A stretch of 25,753 nucleotides of DNA, from contig JAURBD010000012.1 of the NCBI GenBank assembly GCA_030829155.1, forward strand, positions 1 to 25,753, written 5' to 3'. This DNA is from Flavobacteriaceae bacterium. Its GTDB lineage: Bacteria > Bacteroidota > Bacteroidia > Flavobacteriales > Flavobacteriaceae. This document shows, piece after piece, positions 1 through 8,428 of this stretch. A program made the position numbers and the translations under genes. Every line of letters starts with the position of its first letter. Within the stretch, counting starts at the first letter, position 1. The notes under the pieces are model-generated. The model had not been told where the DNA came from, searched no databases, and was given only the letters and a program-made list of their open reading frames with translations.

Positions 1-1383
1 ACTGGATTTATTAAGGCCGTTAAACTATTGAGTGTTGCTGGCGCATACTGGAGAGGTGATGAGTCCAAACCACAACTTACTCGGATTTATGGAATATCTT
101 TTCCAAAACAAAAAGAGCTTACGGCTTATCTTGAACTTCTTGAAGAAGCAAAAAAAAGAGACCACAGAAAACTTGGAAAAGAACTCGAACTTTTTACTTT
201 TTCTCAAAAAGTTGGTCAAGGTTTACCTTTGTGGCTTCCCAAGGGAGCAGCACTCAGAGAACGTTTAGAGAATTTTTTGAAAACAGCACAAAAGAAAGCG
301 GGTTACGAACAGGTGATATCACCCCACATTGGCAACAAAGATCTTTATATGACTTCTGGTCATTTTGAAAAATATGGAGCAGATAGCTTTCAACCGATTG
401 AAACTCCAGCAGAAGGTGAAACTTTTTTATTAAAACCAATGAATTGTCCGCATCATTGCGAAATATATAACGCTCGACAATGGAGTTACAAGGATCTTCC
501 AAAGAGATACGCAGAATTCGGAACTGTATATCGCTATGAACAAAGTGGGGAGCTTCATGGACTTACCAGGGTACGTGGTTTCACTCAAGACGACGCTCAT
601 ATCTTCTGCATGCCCAGTCAATTGCTTGAAGAATTTAAAAGGGTTATAGACCTAGTTCTGTATGTTTTCAGCTCCCTAGGATTTGTGGATTTTACTGCAC
701 AAGTTTCGCTGCGTGATCCAAACAAGCCTGAAAAATATATTGGAGCAGAAAAGAATTGGAATCTTGCAGAAGATGCAATCATCAATGCAGCAACTGAAAA
801 AAATCTTAATTATATAATTGAATATGGTGAAGCAGCTTTTTATGGTCCAAAGTTGGATTTCATGGTTAAAGATGCTTTGGGGAGAAAATGGCAACTGGGG
901 ACTATCCAAGTAGATTACAACCTTCCAGAACGTTTTGAATTAACTTATAAGGGGAGTGATAATGAACTACATAGACCTGTAATGATTCATAGAGCACCAT
1001 TCGGAAGTTTGGAACGTTTTGTTGCAATTTTATTGGAACACACTGGCGGTAATTTCCCACTTTGGTTGACACCAGAACAGGTAATTATCTTATCTGTAAG
1101 CGAAAAATATGAAAAATACGCTGAAAAAGTTTCAAATGAACTGGAAAATCACGAAATTCGCGCCCTCGTGGACAATAGAAATGAGACCATTGGAAAAAAA
1201 ATCCGCGAAGCTCAATTAAACAAATTTCCTTATATGCTCATTGTAGGTGAAAAAGAAGCCGCTGATGGAACCGTTTCAGTTCGAGATAGGAAAAAAGGAG
1301 ATCAAGGAAGCATTGGTATAGCTTCCTTTATTGACAATATAAGTGCAGAAATAGCAAAAACTGTTTCGAATTTTAAAGTTTAA
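1..1383 (+). CDS. thrS: Threonyl-tRNA synthetase, 5' truncated by window edge
   Basis: Charges tRNA-Thr with threonine in the cytosol. The reading frame is open from the first base, and the first visible residues (TGFIKAVKLLSVAGAYWRGD) match the conserved region just before the catalytic domain. The TTG at position 28 is therefore internal, and the TGS and editing domains lie outside the window. About 460 C-terminal residues are present. Class II motif 2 is visible as RYEQSGELHGLTRVRGF, and motif 3 as HRAPFGSLERF. The three zinc ligands expected for this family can be placed: Cys in MNCPHH, His in DDAHIF and His in MIHRAPFG. A C-terminal anticodon-binding domain follows and appears intact. 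It is followed after 17 bases by infC, the classical thrS-infC-rpmI-rplT order. Confidence 0.97.
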   Translation, partial: TGFIKAVKLLSVAGAYWRGDESKPQLTRIYGISFPKQKELTAYLELLEEAKKRDHRKLGKELELFTFSQKVGQGLPLWLPKGAALRERLENFLKTAQKKAGYEQVISPHIGNKDLYMTSGHFEKYGADSFQPIETPAEGETFLLKPMNCPHHCEIYNARQWSYKDLPKRYAEFGTVYRYEQSGELHGLTRVRGFTQDDAHIFCMPSQLLEEFKRVIDLVLYVFSSLGFVDFTAQVSLRDPNKPEKYIGAEKNWNLAEDAIINAATEKNLNYIIEYGEAAFYGPKLDFMVKDALGRKWQLGTIQVDYNLPERFELTYKGSDNELHRPVMIHRAPFGSLERFVAILLEHTGGNFPLWLTPEQVIILSVSEKYEKYAEKVSNELENHEIRALVDNRNETIGKKIREAQLNKFPYMLIVGEKEAADGTVSVRDRKKGDQGSIGIASFIDNISAEIAKTVSNFKV

Positions 1384-1400
1384 CTAAAAAAAAGAAAGTC

Positions 1401-1955
1401 ATAGCAATAAGGAGAAAAAGGAGCAATCGCCCAGGACGTGTAATAAAAGTTGACCCACACAGGATCAATCAAAAAATCACAGCAAAAGAACTTCGTCTCG
1501 TCGGAGATAATGTTGAAGTAGGCGTATATAGCCTAAGTAAAGCAATTCAATTGGCCAGTGAACTTGAATTGGATTTGGTTGAAATATCTCCAAATGCTAA
1601 CCCTCCTGTTTGTAAAATTCTTGAGTATAAAAAGTTTTTGTACGAGCAAAAGAAAAGAGACAAGGCGCTGAAGTCAAAAGCAACCAAAGTTACCATTAAA
1701 GAAATTCGTTTTGGTCCTCAAACCGACGAACATGATTATGATTTTAAAAAGAAGCATGCTGAAAAGTTTCTTAAAGATGGAGCTAAGTTAAAAGCTTTTG
1801 TATTTTTTAAAGGAAGGTCAATTGTATTTAAGGAGCAAGGACAAATTTTACTTCTTCGTTTAGCTCAAGATTTAGAGGAACTCGGAAAAGTAGAACAACT
1901 TCCCAAGTTAGAAGGAAAAAGAATGACCATGTTTATTAGCCCTAAGAAAAAATAA
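1401..1955 (+). CDS. infC: Translation initiation factor IF-3 (ATA start)
   Basis: Binds the 30S subunit and proofreads start-codon and initiator-tRNA pairing. The C-terminal domain is plain (KEIRFGPQTDEHDYDFKKKHAEKFL). The N-terminal domain includes HRINQKITAKELRLVGDNVE and LDLVEISPNANPPVCKI. The first ATG/GTG/TTG in frame after thrS is TTG at 1551, which would delete about 50 residues, including the conserved LRLVGDNVE segment. Upstream, the only plausible starts are ATA at 1401 and ATA at 1407. I chose 1401 because it yields MAIRRKRSNRPGRV, similar to the N-terminus usual for this group, and a 184-residue protein, the normal IF-3 length. Non-AUG infC starts are known to allow autoregulation by IF-3 itself, so the same is inferred here. 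The exact start is by homology only. Confidence 0.93.
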   Translation: MAIRRKRSNRPGRVIKVDPHRINQKITAKELRLVGDNVEVGVYSLSKAIQLASELELDLVEISPNANPPVCKILEYKKFLYEQKKRDKALKSKATKVTIKEIRFGPQTDEHDYDFKKKHAEKFLKDGAKLKAFVFFKGRSIVFKEQGQILLLRLAQDLEELGKVEQLPKLEGKRMTMFISPKKK

Positions 1956-1984
1956 AAGAGAGTACTAATTAAATATAAACTAGA

Positions 1985-2182
1985 ATGCCTAAAATGAAAA
2001 CTAAATCCAGTGCCAAAAAGCGTTTCAAGCTTACCGGAACTGGAAAAATCAAAAGAAAGCATGCGTTTAAGAGCCATATCTTAACGAAGAAGTCAAAGAA
2101 GCGAAAACTTAAATTGACACACTCCGGTTTGGTCCATGAAAACGATGTGAAAAGTATCAAGCAACAATTGCGTTTAGAGTAA
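1985..2182 (+). CDS. rpmI: 50S ribosomal protein L35
   Basis: Small basic ribosomal protein of the large subunit, 65 residues, the normal length. The start MPKMKTKSSAKKRFKLTGTG and the later KRKHAFKSHIL and KKSKKRKLK stretches are typical of L35. It starts 29 bases after infC and is followed by rplT, so it belongs to the infC-rpmI-rplT unit. The last residue is followed by a 93-base spacer before rplT that is long for this operon and contains an inverted repeat. Confidence 0.97.
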   Translation: MPKMKTKSSAKKRFKLTGTGKIKRKHAFKSHILTKKSKKRKLKLTHSGLVHENDVKSIKQQLRLE

Positions 2183-2184
2183 CG

Positions 2185-2228
2185 TATAGCTTAGGTTCAA
2201 ATAAATGTAAACCCTGTTGTGGGCTATA
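2185..2228 (+). promoter_or_regulatory. Imperfect inverted repeat in rpmI-rplT spacer
   Basis: TATAGC at 2185-2190 pairs with GCTATA at 2223-2228, and inside it GGTT at 2194-2197 can pair with AACC at 2210-2213. This could fold as an interrupted hairpin in the mRNA between rpmI and rplT. L20-mediated autoregulation of this operon is known in other bacteria, but the structures there differ, so a regulatory role here is only a guess. No T-run follows it, so it is not a simple terminator. Confidence 0.3.
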
Positions 2229-2275
2229 AATAAAAGTGTAGCTAATCCTACCGCCTTTAACAAAAAATAAAAATT

Positions 2276-2620
2276 ATGCCAAGATCAGTAAACGCAGTTG
2301 CCAAAAGAGCACGCAGAAAAAAAGTCCTTAAACAAGCGAAAGGATATTTCGGTCGCCGAAAAAATGTATGGACGGTAGCCAAAAACGCAGTAGATAAAGC
2401 AATGCTTTATGCTTACCGCGATAGAAAAACCAACAAGAGAAATTTTAGATCCCTTTGGATTACTCGTATCAATGCTGCAGCCCGTCTTCATGGTATGTCT
2501 TACAGCCAGTTTATGGGTAAAGTAAAAGCCAATGAAATCGAATTGAACCGAAAGGTTTTGGCCGATTTGGCAATGAACCACCCCGATGCGTTCAAAGCTA
2601 TAGTTGATAAAATCAAATAA
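2276..2620 (+). CDS. rplT: 50S ribosomal protein L20
   Basis: Large-subunit assembly protein that binds 23S rRNA. It has 114 residues, the usual length. It begins MPRSVNAVAKRARRKKVLKQ and contains GYFGRRKNVWTVAKNAV, RDRKTNKRNFRSLWI and INAAARLHGMSYSQF, all strongly conserved in L20. It is the last gene of the thrS-infC-rpmI-rplT run and is followed after about 20 bases by a strong hairpin-plus-T-run terminator, which also serves the convergent dnaB. Confidence 0.98.
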   Translation: MPRSVNAVAKRARRKKVLKQAKGYFGRRKNVWTVAKNAVDKAMLYAYRDRKTNKRNFRSLWITRINAAARLHGMSYSQFMGKVKANEIELNRKVLADLAMNHPDAFKAIVDKIK

Positions 2621-2640
2621 ATATTCATTCTTAATTACTC

Positions 2641-2671
2641 AAAAAAAATCAGCTTAATGCTGATTTTTTTT
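2641..2671. terminator. Bidirectional rho-independent terminator between rplT and dnaB
   Basis: ATCAGC at 2648-2653 and GCTGAT at 2659-2664 form a six-pair stem around the loop TTAAT. It is flanked by A-run 2641-2647 and T-run 2665-2671, which extend the stem and give a T-tract on either strand. It lies in the 80-base gap between the convergent ends of rplT and dnaB, exactly where a shared terminator is expected. Confidence 0.88.
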
Positions 2672-2700
2672 ATCTCATTTTAAATGGAAACTTATTCAAA

Positions 2701-4215
2701 CTAAAAAGGCATATCATCGTCTTCTTCTCCAAAGGCATCATTAAGATCTGGAAGGGAAGAAGGATTAATAGGAGCTTCATTCATTTTGGATTGAAACTCA
2801 AATGGAGATTCAAAATTCTCTAGATTATCAAATTTACCGAGATGTCCAATAAATTTGAGACGTATATTATCCAACCCTCCATTACGATGTTTTGCTACAA
2901 TAAACTCGGCTTGTCCTTCAGATGATGTTCTTTCATCGTCATCCCACTCATCGATACCGTAATATTCAGGTCTATAGATAAATGACACGATATCAGCATC
3001 TTGTTCTATAGCTCCCGATTCTCTGAGGTCAGAAAGTAGAGGTCTCTTGGTTCCTCCTCGAGTTTCTACTGCTCTTGAAAGTTGAGAAAGTGCAATCACT
3101 GGAATATCCAATTCTTTTGCAAGTGCTTTTAAATTTCTTGAAATTGTTGAAATTTCTTGCTCTCGGTTCCCAGATTTATTCGATGTCCCTGCAGTCATTA
3201 ATTGCAAATAGTCAACTATAATTAATTTAATTCCATGCTGAGAAGATAAACGTCTTGCTTTTGCACGTAAATCAAAAATAGATAAGGAAGGTGTATCGTC
3301 TATAAATAATGGGGCTTGTTCTAGGTCACCAACTTTGACGTTCAATTGCTCCCACTCATGACTAGCTAGTTTACCTGTTCTCAATTTTTCTGAAGAAAGT
3401 CCCGTTTCTGAGGAAATCAATCGAGTAATCAATTGTACTGATGACATTTCTAGAGAAAAAAAAGCTACAGGAATGTTTTTAGTCACAGCAATGTTTCTAG
3501 CCATAGATAAGGTTAAAGCAGTTTTTCCCATACCAGGTCGTGCTGCAATAATAATTAAATCTGAAGGCTGCCAACCCGAAGTTAAAGCGTCTAACTTCTC
3601 AAAACCAGTAGCAACTCCACTGAGTCCATCGCGTTTGGCTATGTCCTCAATGCGTTTTTTAGCTTGTATAACTAAGTTTTGGGCTGATTCTGATGATTTC
3701 TTTATGTTTCCTTGGGTTACATCATAAAGCTTAGATTCTGCCTCATCAAGTAAATCAAAAACATCAATAGATTCTTTGTAAGCATTATCTATTATTTCGT
3801 TTGAAATTTTGATTAGACTTCTTTGAATATATTTTTGTAAAATAATTCGAGCATGAAATTCTATATGGGCAGAAGTAGAAACCTTTTTAGAAAGCTGGAC
3901 TAAATAAAAGTCTCCTCCAACTTTTTCGAGTAAGCCCATTTTACGTAGTCGAGCAGAAACCGTTAATAGATCAATTGGTTCAGACGTCTCAAAAAGCTCA
4001 TAAATTGCAGAAAAGACGTGTTGATTAGCTTGTTTATAGAATGCCTCTGGCTGGAGAATGTCAATAACCTCATCAACTCCTTTTTTATCAATAAGCATAG
4101 CTCCGATAACAGCCTCTTCTAGGTCAATAGCTTGTGGTGGAATTTTTCCTCTTTCAAGATTAACTAGGTTTCCAGATGTTACGGCTGGAGCAATGATTGG
4201 CTTTCTTTTTTCCAT
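2701..4215 (-). CDS. dnaB: Replicative DNA helicase DnaB
   Basis: Hexameric 5'-3' helicase that unwinds DNA at the replication fork. It has 504 residues. The N-terminal DnaB domain starts near residue 25 (PPQAIDLEEAVIGAMLID). The RecA-like domain has Walker A ARPGMGKT at 225-232 and Walker B LIIVDYLQLM at 331-340. SQLSRAVETRGGTKRPLLSDLRESGAIEQDAD follows the Walker B region and is also diagnostic, quoted here only as the stretch around 377-408. No intein interrupts the P-loop. The last residues are EEDDDMPF, an acidic tail ending in Pro-Phe like the C-terminal tip of SSB, which is unusual for a helicase by comparison with the E. coli protein. It is the last gene of the leftward run and is 114 bases from accA. 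Confidence 0.97.
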   Translation of the reverse strand: MEKRKPIIAPAVTSGNLVNLERGKIPPQAIDLEEAVIGAMLIDKKGVDEVIDILQPEAFYKQANQHVFSAIYELFETSEPIDLLTVSARLRKMGLLEKVGGDFYLVQLSKKVSTSAHIEFHARIILQKYIQRSLIKISNEIIDNAYKESIDVFDLLDEAESKLYDVTQGNIKKSSESAQNLVIQAKKRIEDIAKRDGLSGVATGFEKLDALTSGWQPSDLIIIAARPGMGKTALTLSMARNIAVTKNIPVAFFSLEMSSVQLITRLISSETGLSSEKLRTGKLASHEWEQLNVKVGDLEQAPLFIDDTPSLSIFDLRAKARRLSSQHGIKLIIVDYLQLMTAGTSNKSGNREQEISTISRNLKALAKELDIPVIALSQLSRAVETRGGTKRPLLSDLRESGAIEQDADIVSFIYRPEYYGIDEWDDDERTSSEGQAEFIVAKHRNGGLDNIRLKFIGHLGKFDNLENFESPFEFQSKMNEAPINPSSLPDLNDAFGEEDDDMPF

Positions 4216-4329
4216 TAATCGAAATTAGTCATAATACCAGGATTCTTTGGTGTAAAACAAGCTTGAGATATACCCCAAGTTTAAACAAAAGACCGTTTAT
4301 AACTATTTATTTTTGTTGATAAGCTAAAA

Positions 4330-5283
4330 TTAATCTTTGAATACACCCATATCATTGAACTTAGCCCTTCGAGCTTTTATCAATTCATGAGGTTGTAACT
4401 TATCCAAAACTTTAAATGTTTTTAGAACTTCATCCTGAACTGAATTAAATACTTGCTCACGATCATAATGAGCTCCACCAAGAGGTTCTTTTATAATTTT
4501 ATCGATTAACTTGGCCTTCTTCATATCAGTTGCAGTCAACTTAAGTGAATCTGCGGCTTGCTCCTTATATTCCCAACTCCTCCATAAAATGGAAGAACAA
4601 GATTCTGGAGAAATCACAGAGTACCAGGTGTTTTCGAGCATAAATACACGATCTCCAACGCCAATACCGAGTGCTCCTCCCGATGCACCTTCTCCAATAA
4701 TTACAGTTATAATTGGAACCTTAATGGAAAGCATTTCATAAATATTACGGGCAATTGCTTCTCCTTGACCTCGCTCTTCTGCTTCAAGTCCTGGGTATGC
4801 TCCAGGAGTATCTATTAGGGTTACGATTGGAATTCCAAATTTTTCGGCTGATTTCATCAAGCGAAGTGCTTTTCGATATCCCTCTGGATTTGCCATTCCA
4901 AAATTCCTATATTTACGAGTCGCGGTATTATATCCTTTTTGAGTTCCAATAAACATAAAAGACTGGTTCCCTATCTTACCCAGACCTCCAATCATTGCCT
5001 TATCATCTTTGACATTTCGATCTCCATGTAATTCTAAAAATGTATCTCCACAAATTGCCTTGATATAGTCCAAGGTGTAAGGTCTAGATGGATGACGAGA
5101 CAATTGTACTCGTTGCCATGCACTTAAATTACCGTATATTTCTTTTTTTGTAGTGAGTAATTTATTCTCTAACTGATCACAAGTGTCTGTTACATCAATC
5201 TCGCTTTCATTTCCAATAATTTTACATTTATCGAGTTGTTCTATAATGTCTTTAATCGGAAGTTCAAAATCTAAATATTCCAT
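4330..5283 (-). CDS. accA: Acetyl-CoA carboxylase carboxyltransferase subunit alpha
   Basis: Forms, with AccD, the carboxyltransferase that moves the carboxyl group from biotin to acetyl-CoA, the first committed step of fatty-acid synthesis. It has 317 residues, the normal length. Diagnostic stretches include WQRVQLSRHPSRPYTLDYI, ELHGDRNVKDDKAMIGGLG, LIDTPGAYPGLEAEERGQGE and GEGASGGALGIGVGDRV followed by ENTWYSVISPE. It lies between the EamA transporter (39-base gap) and dnaB on the same strand. accD is not in the window, as usual in genomes where the subunits are unlinked. Confidence 0.97.
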   Translation of the reverse strand: MEYLDFELPIKDIIEQLDKCKIIGNESEIDVTDTCDQLENKLLTTKKEIYGNLSAWQRVQLSRHPSRPYTLDYIKAICGDTFLELHGDRNVKDDKAMIGGLGKIGNQSFMFIGTQKGYNTATRKYRNFGMANPEGYRKALRLMKSAEKFGIPIVTLIDTPGAYPGLEAEERGQGEAIARNIYEMLSIKVPIITVIIGEGASGGALGIGVGDRVFMLENTWYSVISPESCSSILWRSWEYKEQAADSLKLTATDMKKAKLIDKIIKEPLGGAHYDREQVFNSVQDEVLKTFKVLDKLQPHELIKARRAKFNDMGVFKD

Positions 5284-5322
5284 AATATTTTGTTCAGGGT
5301 AAAAATATAAATTTTTAATTAT

Positions 5323-6213
5323 TTAATTAGTCTTTTTTAATTTACGTGCTTTATAAATTCCATTTCCAAGAACAGAAATAAGAATTATCAGTACTCCAAG
5401 ATAAAAGTTTACACTCATAATTTCTTTTTCACCAAAAATATAGATAGAAAATAAAATTGCGTAAACAGGCTCCATGTTCAATGAAATCATTATTGTATAT
5501 GGCGATATCTGTTTCATAATTTCTACAGAAGCAATAAACGCATAAGCAGTACAAAAAGAAGCCAAAAGAAATATCCATAGAGGATCATACCCTTTTAGAA
5601 CAAAAAAGTCCGTAGGAATGTCCAAAATAAAAATTAACCAGATACTCAAAAAAAAGCTTCCACTCAATAATTGATAAAATGATATTGAAGTTGCCTGATA
5701 ATACTCAATCAATTTTCCATTGAGTAGAGTAAATAAAACAGAAAGTAATGTCGATAATAATGCCACATAAATACCGATTGATGAATCTTGTTCTGCTTTA
5801 AAAATAACACTTAATCCAATTACAACAAATGCTCCAAAAAACACTTCATATATTCTAATTTTTCTTTTGTAAAAAAGGGGTTCCAAAAATGAAGTCATCA
5901 AAGAAGCCGAGGATAAAACAGAAAGGGTCACAGATACTGAAGATATTTTAATTGCATGAAAAAATAAAATCCAATGTACCGATATCAATAAACCTCCCAA
6001 AGCAAAATAAACTAGAGCTTTGAGAGGAACTTTAAATAATTTTCTTTTAAAAAAAAGAAAATATACTGCAATTAAACTGGAAGCAATTACTACTCGAAAC
6101 CAAACGATTTCAAAAGGACTTTTATTCATTAAAGCCCCTAAAATAGATGTAAATCCCCAAATAAAAACCAAAAAATGCAGGTGTAAAAGGCTTTTAAATC
6201 TAGCGTTTGGCAT
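5323..6213 (-). CDS. EamA/DMT-family membrane transporter
   Basis: Inner-membrane protein of the drug/metabolite transporter superfamily, substrate unknown. It has 296 residues from the ATG at 6213 (MPNARFKSLLHLHFLVFIWG). An upstream ATG at 6228 would add five residues and deepen the overlap with the preceding gene. Two EamA repeats, each of about five hydrophobic helices, are visible. The first includes FIWGFTSILGAL and WFRVVIASSLI, and the second runs from about residue 145 with SLNMEPVYAILFSIYIFGE near its end, a typical EamA signature. The C-terminus is basic (KARKLKKTN). It overlaps the end of the lptG-family gene by 14 bases, which suggests translational coupling. Confidence 0.9.
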   Translation of the reverse strand: MPNARFKSLLHLHFLVFIWGFTSILGALMNKSPFEIVWFRVVIASSLIAVYFLFFKRKLFKVPLKALVYFALGGLLISVHWILFFHAIKISSVSVTLSVLSSASLMTSFLEPLFYKRKIRIYEVFFGAFVVIGLSVIFKAEQDSSIGIYVALLSTLLSVLFTLLNGKLIEYYQATSISFYQLLSGSFFLSIWLIFILDIPTDFFVLKGYDPLWIFLLASFCTAYAFIASVEIMKQISPYTIMISLNMEPVYAILFSIYIFGEKEIMSVNFYLGVLIILISVLGNGIYKARKLKKTN

Positions 6214-7279
6214 ATGACAATAATACAATTCCTAAGATTCCAAAAATTCCTAAAGGTAACCAAGCTCCAATGGCTGGAGATAAATCAGTTTTATCGACCA
6301 AAACTCCAAAAATTTTATCGAAAAAAATAAAAGTGAAACCGGCTATGATACCAAAGGCTAGATTTACTCCCATCCCCCCTCTCCTTTTGAAAGAGGAAAC
6401 AGCTACAGCAATAATTGTTAAAATAAATACTGATAGTGGAATACTATAACGTTTATGTCTAACCAATAAATGAATATTTATCAATGGTGAGCCGCTGCGT
6501 TCTTCTTCTGAAATAAATTCATTGAGTTTTTGCAATGAAAGTGTTTCAGCCTTATAATTTAATGGAGTGAGATCATTAATTTCAAAATCAAATAGAGTGT
6601 CCTTTAAATTTTGTTGTTCATATAATTCATTGTTTTCCATGAAAGTACGTTTACGGTAATTAATTAAACGGAAAACAGAATCCTTCTCTACCCAACGAAT
6701 GGTTTGGGAGAATATTTTGAATTTCATTTCTTCTCCATCAAAATGTTCAAGGGTAAAATCGGTTGCTCTTTTTCGAGTTTGGTTGTAACCGCTTACATAA
6801 ATAAATTCGTTGTCATTGATTTGTTTATAAAAGTTTGAGCTAGCCCGATCATTGTTTGTCCGGCTGATATATTTATATGTAAATTCATTGAATCCTTTAC
6901 TGGCCTTTGGAACAATAAACATACCCGCTAAAAAAGCTAAAAAAGAGACAAAGGAAGCTGCTACAATGAAGGGTCTTAAATATCGATTAAAAGAAATCCC
7001 AGAACTCAAGATGGCTATAATCTCCGAGTTATTTGCCAACTTAGAAGTAAACCATATAATTGCCAAAAATAAAAATATGGGATAAAGTAAGTTCCCAAAA
7101 TACCACATGAAGTCGAAATAATAATCAATGATTGCATCTAAAGGGACTTCTTTTTCTTTGAATTTATCTATTTTCTCAGCTACATCAACCATTATCCCTA
7201 TGGGAATGAATAAAAGCAGCATTACAAAGAATGTTGCTAAATATCTTTTAATTATGTAGAGGTCAATTTTTTTCAACAA
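6200..7279 (-). CDS. LptF/LptG (YjgP/YjgQ) family LPS export permease
   Basis: Inner-membrane permease of the lipopolysaccharide transport (Lpt) bridge, which works with the LptB ATPase. It has 359 residues, the usual length. The N-terminus MLKKIDLYIIKRYLATFFVM is typical of the family. Three helices are followed by a periplasmic beta-rich region (about 115-270) and then three C-terminal helices (SIPLSVFILTIIAVAVSSF, GIIAGFTFIFFDKI, LPLGIFGILGIVLL). The family places LptG-type proteins here, but LptF and LptG cannot be told apart with confidence by eye. It starts two bases after the tgt stop, so it is co-transcribed with tgt. Confidence 0.9.
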   Translation of the reverse strand: MLKKIDLYIIKRYLATFFVMLLLFIPIGIMVDVAEKIDKFKEKEVPLDAIIDYYFDFMWYFGNLLYPIFLFLAIIWFTSKLANNSEIIAILSSGISFNRYLRPFIVAASFVSFLAFLAGMFIVPKASKGFNEFTYKYISRTNNDRASSNFYKQINDNEFIYVSGYNQTRKRATDFTLEHFDGEEMKFKIFSQTIRWVEKDSVFRLINYRKRTFMENNELYEQQNLKDTLFDFEINDLTPLNYKAETLSLQKLNEFISEEERSGSPLINIHLLVRHKRYSIPLSVFILTIIAVAVSSFKRRGGMGVNLAFGIIAGFTFIFFDKIFGVLVDKTDLSPAIGAWLPLGIFGILGIVLLSYAKR

Positions 7280-7281
7280 AA

Positions 7282-8412
7282 TTATAAACGTTTATCCATA
7301 TTTTTCACCATTTGTTCTTTCCAGCTACAAAAGTCTCCAGCAATGATTCTTTTTCTTGCCTCACGCATCAACCATAAATAAAACCCTAAATTATGAATTG
7401 TTGCAATTTGCTTTCCTAACATTTCATTTACTTTAAACAAATGTCTAAGATAAGCCTTTGAATATTCTGAATCAACATAAGTATATCCCGATTCATCAAT
7501 TGAAGAAAAATCATTTTCCCATTTTTTATTTTTAATGTTGATTGTTCCATGGGCTGAAAACAACATTCCATTTCTGGCGTTACGAGTTGGCATAACACAA
7601 TCAAACATGTCTACTCCTAAAGCTACATTTTCTAGTAAATTAATTGGTGTTCCTACTCCCATTAAATATCGAGGTTTATCTTCGGGTAAAATATCACAAA
7701 CCACCTCAGTCATTGCATACATTTCCTCAGCTGGTTCTCCTACAGAAAGACCCCCAATGGCATTTCCCTCTGCATTTTTACTGGCAATATATTCTGCAGA
7801 TTGTTTTCTCAAATCTTTGTAAACACTTCCTTGAACTATTGGGAAAAAAGTTTGTGAATAATTGTACAAAAAGGGGCTTTTCGTGTTTTGAATTAGACAA
7901 CGTTCAAGCCATCTATGGGTCATATTCATAGAAGCCTTTGCATATCGATAATCACAGGGATATGGAGTACACTCATCAAATGCCATGATAATATCTGCAC
8001 CAATTTTACGTTGGATATCTATCACGTTCTCTGGAGTAAAAAAGTGGAAGGATCCATCTATATGAGATTTGAATTTGACTCCCTCTTCTTTGATTTTCCT
8101 GTTTGCTGATAATGAATATACTTGATACCCCCCTGAATCTGTCAAAATTGGACGTTTCCAATTCATAAACTTATGAAGTCCTCCAGCTTGTTCAATAATT
8201 TCTGTCTTTGGGCGCAAATATAGATGATAGGTATTTCCAAGGATAATATCAGGATTAATTTCCTGCTCTAATTCCCTTTGGTGAACACCTTTTACCGTAG
8301 CCGCAGTACCAACTGGCATAAAAATAGGAGTTTTAATAATACCATGGTCAGTTGTAATTGAACCTGCTCTTGCTTTACTTTGAGGATCATTTGCGATACG
8401 TTTAAAATTCAT
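7282..8412 (-). CDS. tgt: Queuine/preQ1 tRNA-guanine transglycosylase
   Basis: Exchanges the wobble guanine of GUN-anticodon tRNAs for preQ1 in queuosine synthesis. It has 376 residues, the normal length, starting MNFKRIANDPQSKARAG. The general acid/base Asp is in LTDSGGYQVYSL (D92), and the nucleophile Asp is in DMFDCVMPTRNARNG (D271). In the C-terminal zinc-binding region the usual CxCxxC cluster is replaced by non-cysteine residues (DESGYTYVDSEYSKAY, about 307-321). The downstream family His (ATIHNL, H340) is kept. I believe this loss is common in Bacteroidota Tgt, so the enzyme is probably functional. It is first in the leftward operon, with a TAnnTTTG-type -7 motif just upstream. Confidence 0.96.
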   Translation of the reverse strand: MNFKRIANDPQSKARAGSITTDHGIIKTPIFMPVGTAATVKGVHQRELEQEINPDIILGNTYHLYLRPKTEIIEQAGGLHKFMNWKRPILTDSGGYQVYSLSANRKIKEEGVKFKSHIDGSFHFFTPENVIDIQRKIGADIIMAFDECTPYPCDYRYAKASMNMTHRWLERCLIQNTKSPFLYNYSQTFFPIVQGSVYKDLRKQSAEYIASKNAEGNAIGGLSVGEPAEEMYAMTEVVCDILPEDKPRYLMGVGTPINLLENVALGVDMFDCVMPTRNARNGMLFSAHGTINIKNKKWENDFSSIDESGYTYVDSEYSKAYLRHLFKVNEMLGKQIATIHNLGFYLWLMREARKRIIAGDFCSWKEQMVKNMDKRL

Positions 8413-8428
8413 AATTAAAAAATATTGC

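Noticed and set aside
1551..1955. TTG at 1551 as the infC start
   Set aside because: It would delete most of the conserved IF-3 N-domain, which is encoded upstream in the same frame.
7535..7931. Antisense open frames inside tgt, and similar frames opposite dnaB, accA and lptG
   Set aside because: They carry no recognisable domains and are explained by codon bias of the real genes.
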